This document shows positions 6,776 to 12,815 of a stretch of DNA of 28,762 nucleotides, piece after piece. Position 1 is the stretch's first letter. The number at the start of each line of letters is the position of its first letter. The translations under genes and the position numbers were made by a program. The notes under the pieces are model-generated. The model was not told the origin of the DNA and ran no database searches. It worked only from the letters and a program-made list of their open reading frames with translations. Origin of the DNA: a virus; IMG/VR virus record IMGVR_UViG_3300031963_000711, positions 1 to 28,762 of that record; one strand, 5' to 3'.

Positions 6776-7578
6776 AATTTAAACACCTTGCCATCAACAA
6801 CGCACGAATAGTCTGGAGACACTTCAATAATTTGAACGTGTGGCCACTTTCCGTTTTCAATATGTGCAATAGCAAATCCTTTTTGCCAATCATGGTGCTG
6901 GGTATACTTCATGCCAGGGCTCTTAGGATCACACATGTGTCCAATTTCATAGCCACGAATTGTTTCTCCCTTACCCTTATTACGTAATTCATATGTTTGA
7001 AAATGAGATGCAATTCTGTGTGAGTGTCCACGAATTAATGAAATCTGCATATCATTCATGTCCTTACGAACTGCGCCAGTGTCTGCTACAGATAATCCAT
7101 GATGAACATGGATATCTCCATAGCGTTTCTTTGGCAACTCGTCATAATAAATATAATCATAGCCAAGGCTATCTAAATTCCATAATGCTTCTGGAGTTAC
7201 AACTTTAATATGGTCTGGCAACTTGGCATCTACATAATTAAAAATACGTATGTCGTGATTACCTAAAGCAGTAAATAGTTCTGCATTCTTGCCTGCAACC
7301 TCACGATTCATTGTATAAAATTCTCTTGCACCTTTTGCTTCATGTTGCATAAGAGGCATAATCGAATGACCATTTTGGTCTTTATACATCTTTAAGAATT
7401 CTGCAGATCTTCCCTCTGTATATTTGCTATAACATGCTTGATCGTCGGTGTCTCCAAGAATATCTACTACATTTGGCTTCCACCATTTCATTACTTCAAA
7501 CCAAAGCTTAATCATTTTATTGTCTTGATATGGAAATTGCTGATCTGACGATAGCATCCATTTGAGATCGTTTGTCAT
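6772..7578 (-). CDS. Calcineurin-like metallophosphoesterase
   Basis: This 268-residue enzyme has the motif series of the dimetal phosphoesterase superfamily: SSDQQ at 10-14, DILGDTDD at 39-46, ALGNHD at 104-109, HVHHG at 157-161 and GHSHR at 184-188. The first motif reads D-x-Q instead of the usual D-x-H, a change that could alter metal affinity or substrate. The substrate cannot be told from sequence; DNA ends, nucleotides or phosphoproteins are possible. It is the first gene of the replication transcript, behind a strong promoter with an overlapping palindrome, with AAGGAA about six bases before the ATG. It overlaps the next gene by 4 bases. Confidence 0.92.
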   Translation of the reverse strand: MTNDLKWMLSSDQQFPYQDNKMIKLWFEVMKWWKPNVVDILGDTDDQACYSKYTEGRSAEFLKMYKDQNGHSIMPLMQHEAKGAREFYTMNREVAGKNAELFTALGNHDIRIFNYVDAKLPDHIKVVTPEALWNLDSLGYDYIYYDELPKKRYGDIHVHHGLSVADTGAVRKDMNDMQISLIRGHSHRIASHFQTYELRNKGKGETIRGYEIGHMCDPKSPGMKYTQHHDWQKGFAIAHIENGKWPHVQIIEVSPDYSCVVDGKVFKL

Positions 7579-7596
7579 ATGTTCCTTAATTATATA

Positions 7597-7615
7597 AAGT
7601 TGCAGACAGCAACTT
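7597..7615 (-). promoter_or_regulatory. Perfect inverted repeat in the leader of the replication operon
   Basis: AAGTTGC and GCAACTT form a perfect 7-bp stem with a 5-base loop, lying between the -10 box and the ribosome site of the metallophosphoesterase gene. In RNA it would form a small leader hairpin; in DNA it could be a second operator. It is distinct in sequence from the palindrome at 7620-7634, so the two are unlikely to be bound by the same dimer. Confidence 0.5.
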
Positions 7616-7619
7616 ACAT

Positions 7620-7634
7620 GCTACAAATTGTAGC
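7620..7634. promoter_or_regulatory. Palindromic operator over the -10 box
   Basis: The 15-base sequence GCTACAA-A-TTGTAGC is a perfect palindrome with a single central base. It completely covers the -10 hexamer (7627-7632) of the replication promoter, so a dimeric protein bound here would block polymerase. The regulator is not identified. The HTH protein at 6153-6641 in the same operon is a candidate, or a host or phage repressor outside the window. Confidence 0.65.
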
Positions 7635-7654
7635 ATTTGATTTCATTCTGTCAA
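7627..7654 (-). promoter_or_regulatory. Strong sigma-70-like promoter of the replication operon
   Basis: On the minus strand there is a consensus -35 TTGACA (7649-7654), a 16-base spacer, and -10 TACAAT (7627-7632) preceded by TGC, an extended -10. This is the best sigma-70-type promoter in the window. It lies 49 bases before the ATG of the metallophosphoesterase gene and directly after the last tail gene. No terminator is visible between them, so readthrough from the late genes is possible. Confidence 0.85.
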
Positions 7655-7657
7655 GGG

Positions 7658-8101
7658 TTATTCTATTACTTTCATTTGAACTGCAATATAATTTACTGAT
7701 ACAGTTTGTCTTGTTTTAGCAGCATTTACGACTTCAATTCTACCGCTAGTAGAATTTTTTGTAGTTGCTCTGACAAAAAGTCTTGAGGTTGCTCCTAAAT
7801 CTGAACTTATGCTCGCTACTATAGTTGGATTTGCAGTAAAGCTAGTACCTGCAAAATTTACATCTTTGCCTTCTGTTTTTTCCCCATCCACAGTAATGTC
7901 TACAGTTCCTACATGTATGATTGGAAATACTTTTACAGTTTTTTGAAGTCCACTTAAAGCATCAACAGTTTGATTTGTAGTAGCAGTTAGGCTGCTATTC
8001 TGTGCGTATATAGATGAAATATTTCTTTGTAGTTGATTTAATTTATTTATATCTATTGGCGAGCCAGCACTAAATACTACATTGGAATCGTATTCTGTCA
8101 T
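7658..8101 (-). CDS. Tail tip or fibre protein with lectin-like C-domain
   Basis: In this 147-residue protein the first 50 residues contain SAGSPIDINKLNQLQRNISSIY, a helical attachment segment typical of small fibre or tip proteins. From about 60 on it is a beta-rich domain (HVGTVDITVDGEK, FAGTSFTANPTIVASISS, RLFVRATTKNSTSGRIEVV, VSVNYIAVQ). That strand pattern resembles H-type lectin or receptor-binding modules in phage tips. It is the last structural gene before the replication promoter and overlaps the previous stop by 4 bases, with AGGAG upstream. A host-recognition role is inference from fold pattern and position. Confidence 0.72.
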   Translation of the reverse strand: MTEYDSNVVFSAGSPIDINKLNQLQRNISSIYAQNSSLTATTNQTVDALSGLQKTVKVFPIIHVGTVDITVDGEKTEGKDVNFAGTSFTANPTIVASISSDLGATSRLFVRATTKNSTSGRIEVVNAAKTRQTVSVNYIAVQMKVIE

Positions 8102-8487
8102 AAGTTTTCTCCTAGGTCATGCATATTTGCCTCCGCCTCAGATACTTCAATTATAGACTTTCTATTTAATCCATATTTATTAAAAGCATCAGGGTCTACG
8201 ATATGCCGCTTTTTATTTTGCGATATTAAATACATTTTACCATCCGCTATGTTCTTTATCAAAGTACCATCACGGAATCCTAATTTTCCTACAAGCTTCA
8301 TTCCTGCCACTGCCTGTTCTGTAGCGCTTACAGTTGTAAATGCCCATGATTTTGCAGCACGATCAGAAATAAGCTTATAACGCTTGTTGTCCTTAACCCA
8401 ATATACTCCTTTATCAGTCTTTACTGCAAGACCAGAAGGGAGTATAGTTGGACTACTTACTGTCGCTGTCTTCGGTTTTCGTAGCAT
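8098..8487 (-). CDS. Tandem-repeat structural protein (two surface-protein-type repeats)
   Basis: The call of 129 residues begins at the ATG at 8487 (MLRKPKTATVSS). The ATG at 8496 is equally possible. Starts further up (8565) give an N-terminus that is only the shadow of the coiled-coil gene. The body holds two tandem repeats of about 55 residues: SGLAVKTDKGVYWVKDNKRY with KLISDRAAKSW, and DGTLIKNIADGKMYLISQNK with KRHIVDPDAFNKYG. The shared pattern is a short K-rich loop, a G-x-Y-[WL] strand, N-K-R, a hydrophobic-acid turn and an aromatic. Such repeats occur in bacterial surface and adhesion proteins in my recollection. It lies among fibre genes, so a virion surface role is likely but unproven. 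It ends with an ATGA overlap. Confidence 0.68.
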   Translation of the reverse strand: MLRKPKTATVSSPTILPSGLAVKTDKGVYWVKDNKRYKLISDRAAKSWAFTTVSATEQAVAGMKLVGKLGFRDGTLIKNIADGKMYLISQNKKRHIVDPDAFNKYGLNRKSIIEVSEAEANMHDLGENL

Positions 8488-8611
8488 TTTTCTCATTAAG
8501 AAGTTGAGTAATCTCTGCCCGTAAAATTGCAATTTGAGTTTCATAATTCGACACAATCTCGCCAATGCGTTGCTGCAGGGCGGTAATAACTAGTTCTGCT
8601 TTTTCTGCCAT
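8453..8611 (-). CDS. 52-residue coiled-coil protein
   Basis: This short gene is supported by a strong TAGGAG site ending four bases before the ATG at 8611. Its product is an almost continuous amphipathic helix (AELVITALQQRIGEIVSNYE, then TQIAILRAEITQLLNE) with heptad-like hydrophobics and a charged tail NATKTEDSDSK. It follows the S74 fibre gene by 31 bases and overlaps the start of the tandem-repeat gene. A small trimeric or dimeric coiled-coil partner of the fibre is plausible. No family is recognised. Confidence 0.75.
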   Translation of the reverse strand: MAEKAELVITALQQRIGEIVSNYETQIAILRAEITQLLNEKNATKTEDSDSK

Positions 8612-8642
8612 TATTCTCCTAATGTAGACTTAAAGGATACCA

Positions 8643-11423
8643 TTATCCTTCAAGGGCGTCAAGTCTTTGTTCTAAATATTCTATTTTTAAAATACTTTCT
8701 TTTAACGCTCCAACTAAATATGGGATTAAATTAGTTGTTGAAATTGATTGATATTCTGGATTTCCATTTTCATCGACTGCATCTTTTGTTCCATTAACCA
8801 TTTCTGGAACTACTTCGGCATATTCGTGAGCAATAAAACCAATTTCTGTTTTTCCTGGGTTGTTATTCATTTCATATGAACGAACACGCAATCCTTTAAT
8901 TATTTCTTTGGAGCCCATGTAGTCCTGTATATTATTTTTTAAACGATAATCTGAGGCTGTTTTAAATGATGGATTGCCCGCTGAAGTGGTCTGAATGCCT
9001 CCCGCATCTGATCCGTTATAGACTAATCTAATCATTTCTGATGTTCCAGTGGTATTATATCTATGTGCAAATATTGGAATTTGATTATCACGTCTAGCAA
9101 TAATTGCTCCAGTTGCAGATAAATATGTTCCTGTTGACTGTTCTGTGCTAGAAGAAGAATATGTTCCAGTTGTATTGCTATATGCGGCATTGTTAAGATG
9201 CCCTTCTATTTGAACAGTATATGTTGTTGAACCTAAGCCTGCGGCAGGCGATAGCCTGATGCCAGTTGTAGCTCCGCCTTGAATATAAAGATTATTACTT
9301 CCATCGTTTCCTATAAATATACTACCGCCTACGCTTATTCCTCTAGCAGAATATGAAGAATATTCTGACCCAGATTGAATTAATACTGCTCCTCCGCTTA
9401 AAAATCCAGTGCTTGTATCTGTTAAGGTTAAAGTTGCCAATGTCGAATCTAATACTGCAGATTTAGTTCCAGAAGCTATAGAAACTGTTCCGCTAAATGT
9501 TCCATTTGATCCTGTTATATCTCCTTTGACTTCTATTCCAGTTCCAGTCCATCGTAAATAACTTGAAGTCCCGCCAATATCAAGTGCAGGAGTTAGAGTT
9601 CCTCCTCCTAAATCTCTATATCCTAAAAACCATCCAGTGGTTCCAGAGCCATATGTAGTTTTATTTGAGTATATACTTCCACTTGTATTTAAAGATATTC
9701 CAAGATTTACGTTTCCTACAAGGTCAAATTTTTGAGCTCTGTTTGCTGCAGTGTTTGCAGTAGTTTGTGCAGATGCTGCGTCTTGTGCTAATTGCCATGT
9801 TGACCCAGTATAAGTATAAACTTTATAACTATCGTTTGCATCAATCCATATGTCACCCTGTATCATCCCAGAAGAAGGTTGATCATTTTGATAATATGTT
9901 TTACTTTTATTATTTAACGCTGAAGACGATGCGTACCCGCTTAAAGTTAAAGTTCCAGTTGAAATGTCTAAAGTAAAATTACCAGTAGGGGTGCTTCCAA
10001 TTCTGTGAACTATTTGTGTTGGAGTAAGTATAAAATTAGACTGACCTGCCGATTCACTACCCAAAAGCAATTGACCTGTTGACCCTATTTTAAATGTATT
10101 TGCAGAATTAGATAAAGAATCTGTTGCTAATGTTAGTCCACCAATTGTTCCGCTTGCTGCATTCATTACTCCGCTTCTAGAAACTCTAAACTTGTTTGCT
10201 GCTCCTGCGAATGTTGTTGCTCCCAAATATATTCCATCTGAATCTGATTTAAATATAGAGCTACCTGATCCAGCCGATAAGTCTCCTGTGAATGTTCCGC
10301 TGCCGTTTATAGTTAAAGTTCCAGCGTCTATATCTAAATTAAATATTTCTGTGCTACCACTAGAATATGCAACTAATCCTTTTTGTACAGTATATCCATT
10401 ATTTGTAAAATCATTAACTGCACTTAATTCAATTCTTGTTCCGCCAGCCGATCCTGTTCTTAACCAAGAAGAAAACTGTCCATTTCCTGCAACAAGATTT
10501 TCAATTGATATTACCCCACTTGCAAGGTCAATAAAATTTGCTTGTGTTGGATTAACACTTGTTGAATTTATTCTTGTGTATGTTGGTGTTCCTCCGACAG
10601 AGTATAAAGAATCGTTTACATTTCTTGCAATATAGTAAAAAAACATCGGAGAAGTATATGCGGCTTGATTATTTGCTAAAGATAGCGCTTGTCTTAAATT
10701 ATCTAAACCAATATTTTGCCTATTTGTAGTTCCAGTTACAGTAAGTGTTGCAACTTGTGTAGTTGTAGAAAATCCTGAAGTTGCTGTTGAGCCAACGTCT
10801 GAGCCTCTTACGTGTATGTCTACAGATTTAAACCCATCAAAATCTGATGACGTATACGACCCGCCCCAATTTACTGAAACTGCAAATGGTGCTGATGCAA
10901 CGGAAAGTCCAGACGGTAAAGTTGGATCTTCGACTGGCGTAGCAATATCAGTAACTTGAATATTTGATATTGTTGTTTGTGTAGAAACAGTACCTCTTGC
11001 TGTCAATCCATATGCAACAATAGTATAAAGTCCAGACGGGGCTGGAATTGTTTTTGTTCCAGCTTTATCAAAATTTAATGCTGGCTTTGTTCCATCAAAT
11101 GGAGATCCACTAATATATATATCAACTTGTTTAATTGTATTTTGAATATCAGTATTTTGAACATTTTTTCCATTCCAAGAAATTGTTATCATTCCTGGAG
11201 TATCTCCGTTTGCGGTAACTCCTGGTGCACCAGGAACCGATTCTGAATTTAAAATTAAATTATAAGCTGCAGACCAATCTTTACCGTATGAGCCATCTTT
11301 ATACTTCCACCTAAATTGTAATGGATATACCGTGCCTGGAGATAGCTCTTCTATAGTTACAACAAAATAATTTCCATCTTCAAATGATTCGCTAGAATCT
11401 TTTAATAAATCTTCGTATGCCAT
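8643..11423 (-). CDS. Tail fibre protein with FN3-like domains and peptidase S74 chaperone
   Basis: In this 926-residue fibre the N-terminus (about 20-270) has fibronectin-III-like units, with LSPGTVYPLQFRWKYKDGS, VPGAPGVTANGDTPGMITIS and PTLPSGLSVASAPFAVSVNW. The shaft is Gly/Ser/Thr-rich beta-repeat (FSGTVSIASG, GTFTGDLSAGSG, AASGTIGGLTLA) and includes GDIWIDANDSYKVYTYTGST near 530-550, common in phage fibres. The last 103 residues, from S824, are an intramolecular chaperone of the S74 family: SDYRLKNNI with S824 and K829, GFIAHE at 862-867, and a C-terminal coiled coil. In that family the chaperone is cut off before the serine after trimer folding. The ATG follows the previous stop by one base and has no strong ribosome site, suggesting coupling. 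Confidence 0.92.
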   Translation of the reverse strand: MAYEDLLKDSSESFEDGNYFVVTIEELSPGTVYPLQFRWKYKDGSYGKDWSAAYNLILNSESVPGAPGVTANGDTPGMITISWNGKNVQNTDIQNTIKQVDIYISGSPFDGTKPALNFDKAGTKTIPAPSGLYTIVAYGLTARGTVSTQTTISNIQVTDIATPVEDPTLPSGLSVASAPFAVSVNWGGSYTSSDFDGFKSVDIHVRGSDVGSTATSGFSTTTQVATLTVTGTTNRQNIGLDNLRQALSLANNQAAYTSPMFFYYIARNVNDSLYSVGGTPTYTRINSTSVNPTQANFIDLASGVISIENLVAGNGQFSSWLRTGSAGGTRIELSAVNDFTNNGYTVQKGLVAYSSGSTEIFNLDIDAGTLTINGSGTFTGDLSAGSGSSIFKSDSDGIYLGATTFAGAANKFRVSRSGVMNAASGTIGGLTLATDSLSNSANTFKIGSTGQLLLGSESAGQSNFILTPTQIVHRIGSTPTGNFTLDISTGTLTLSGYASSSALNNKSKTYYQNDQPSSGMIQGDIWIDANDSYKVYTYTGSTWQLAQDAASAQTTANTAANRAQKFDLVGNVNLGISLNTSGSIYSNKTTYGSGTTGWFLGYRDLGGGTLTPALDIGGTSSYLRWTGTGIEVKGDITGSNGTFSGTVSIASGTKSAVLDSTLATLTLTDTSTGFLSGGAVLIQSGSEYSSYSARGISVGGSIFIGNDGSNNLYIQGGATTGIRLSPAAGLGSTTYTVQIEGHLNNAAYSNTTGTYSSSSTEQSTGTYLSATGAIIARRDNQIPIFAHRYNTTGTSEMIRLVYNGSDAGGIQTTSAGNPSFKTASDYRLKNNIQDYMGSKEIIKGLRVRSYEMNNNPGKTEIGFIAHEYAEVVPEMVNGTKDAVDENGNPEYQSISTTNLIPYLVGALKESILKIEYLEQRLDALEG

Positions 11424-11424
11424 A

Positions 11425-12378
11425 CTAGAAATCCAAATCTAATCTATATTCTACGTCTACTTGTCTTCCCGCCATTTTTGATATTGGAGTAGCAAGATGT
11501 GATCTACTAATCATTCCAAATACTGGATCGAAGGTATCCTCATCATTTATTCTAAGTCCATCCATGCCAACATATGTCGTTCCACCTGCACCTGCAGTTA
11601 CAACTATCCCTATTTGATTTATATTAGTTATATCTGGTGCTGGGCTTGTGGCGCCAGAAAAAAATGTAGACAAAGGAATATCAGAAGATATTTTATACCC
11701 CGCTCCAGAAGTTGGCGTTATTGTGGCTTCATAATATTTACTTGATTCGCTATATAGTCTAATCTTTATTGTAGAAAGATTTGCATCTTCTCTATAATAA
11801 GCCAATTTAATTGTGTCTGCGTCGCTGTACCCAGATAGATTTAAAACAGGAATTGAAGCTTTATATTCTTTTGATGAATTAGCGGAGGAAGACATTCTTA
11901 AAAGATTTCCACCTATTCTATAATTTGTAGTTACAGCAGATGGATTAATTCCAGAAGAATCTTCCCATTCTAAAAGATCGTCAAAATTTGTTAAATATTT
12001 GCTATCAAAATTATTTACAGAAGATCTAGTTGAGGGATAAAGTCCTACTTCATAAATTTCCGCTGTGACGTCTTGTGGGATAGTTGTTTTATAAACAACA
12101 CTATATGTTGTTGTGCTTACAGGCGGATTTCCTGCTGTTGAGGTTTGTATATCTGTACTTCCAAAAAGAACTGGCGTCCTATAGAATTCGAAACCTAAGC
12201 GGGTATCAGATTCATTTGCTGCTGTTCCGTCTATCCCGAATGCTAAATCTTTTCTAGAACTATTTAGATTTCCTGCTATAAAATTAGTTAAAAATCTTTT
12301 GCCAAATTTAGTTATGACATTTGAAGAGCGATAAATTTCTTTACCATCTTCATAAAAAATATAAGTTCCTTTTATCAT
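11425..12378 (-). CDS. Minor tail or baseplate protein with jelly-roll-like domain
   Basis: I start this 317-residue protein at 12378 (MIKGTYIFYEDGKE) because AGGAGAATT precedes that ATG. A longer reading from 12405 overlaps the previous gene and has no site. The N-terminal 130 residues contain VITKFGKRFLTNFIAGN and EIYEVGLYP, a pattern seen in small tail-tip proteins. Residues about 130-280 (LLEWEDSSGINPS to TYVGMDGLRIND) read like a carbohydrate-binding or concanavalin-type beta sandwich. The end is ISKMAGRQVDVEYRLDLDF. It lies between the Glu/Lys-rich protein and the fibre, so a tail-tip component with sugar contact is plausible. Exact function unknown. Confidence 0.78.
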   Translation of the reverse strand: MIKGTYIFYEDGKEIYRSSNVITKFGKRFLTNFIAGNLNSSRKDLAFGIDGTAANESDTRLGFEFYRTPVLFGSTDIQTSTAGNPPVSTTTYSVVYKTTIPQDVTAEIYEVGLYPSTRSSVNNFDSKYLTNFDDLLEWEDSSGINPSAVTTNYRIGGNLLRMSSSANSSKEYKASIPVLNLSGYSDADTIKLAYYREDANLSTIKIRLYSESSKYYEATITPTSGAGYKISSDIPLSTFFSGATSPAPDITNINQIGIVVTAGAGGTTYVGMDGLRINDEDTFDPVFGMISRSHLATPISKMAGRQVDVEYRLDLDF

Positions 12379-12385
12379 AATTCTC

Positions 12386-12790
12386 CTATGGCTTAATCCT
12401 TGCATCTACACCAGCAATATTTTCTTTATTTTTACTTGAATTTCTAATTTTTATTTTTACTCTTACCTTTAAAGCTTTTGTGACTGGGTCATTATATTCT
12501 ATTTTTTCTACATCTTCTATGTCTGAAAGATCTGGAACATCTGATAATTCTATTTTACCTTTTTCTTCTTCTTTCTTTTCTTCTTCTTCTGACTTTTCAG
12601 ATCCAGCTATAATTGAACCAGATATATCATTGATTCCGATTGGAATTACAGATCCCGTTACTTTGTATTCAGAGTCTTCTCCTATAATAATGACTTCGCT
12701 AGGATCATACCAAATTAAATCAGGATGACCCGCTGGCAGCACTCTCTTGCCGCCTGCCACTATGTTTTGTTTAGGGATTCTCTTCATCAT
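12386..12790 (-). CDS. Glu/Lys-rich tail-region protein of unknown function, probably leaderless
   Basis: The 134-residue product has an ordered start (MMKRIPKQNIVAGGKRVLPA, then DLIWYDPSEVIIIGEDSEYK), a strongly charged linker near 63-80 (SEKSEEEEKKEEEKGK) and a basic beta-like C-terminus (KALKVRVKIKIRNSSKNKEN). I recognise no family. The gene has no Shine-Dalgarno. Instead a perfect extended -10 lies so close that transcription would begin at or beside the ATG. It follows the hub-like gene by 25 bases and is separated from the next gene by 7 bases. A linker or adaptor within the tail tip is possible. Confidence 0.72.
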   Translation of the reverse strand: MMKRIPKQNIVAGGKRVLPAGHPDLIWYDPSEVIIIGEDSEYKVTGSVIPIGINDISGSIIAGSEKSEEEEKKEEEKGKIELSDVPDLSDIEDVEKIEYNDPVTKALKVRVKIKIRNSSKNKENIAGVDARIKP

Positions 12791-12796
12791 CTTTTA

Positions 12797-12805
12797 ATTA
12801 TACCA
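12797..12805 (-). promoter_or_regulatory. Extended -10 promoter giving a leaderless transcript
   Basis: The minus strand reads TGGTATAAT, with exactly six bases (TAAAAG) between the -10 box and the ATG at 12790. The usual 6-8 base distance to the start point would place +1 on the A of that ATG. No ribosome site exists, so the message should be leaderless, a mode common in actinobacteria. No good -35 is seen. It would boost the distal tail-tip genes independently of the long upstream transcript. Confidence 0.65.
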
Positions 12806-12815
12806 TTTAGCAAAA

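Noticed and set aside
8488-8565. Longer start for the tandem-repeat gene at 8565
   Set aside because: The codons are a shadow of the 52-residue coiled-coil gene, which has the strong ribosome site.
10192-10635. 147-residue plus-strand frame within the fibre gene, and the other plus-strand frames
   Set aside because: They lie antisense to well-supported genes, have no ribosome sites and encode low-complexity mirror sequences. I see no plus-strand gene in the window.
12379-12405. Longer start for the jelly-roll tail gene at 12405
   Set aside because: It overlaps the previous gene and lacks a ribosome site, while ATG 12378 has AGGAGAATT directly upstream.
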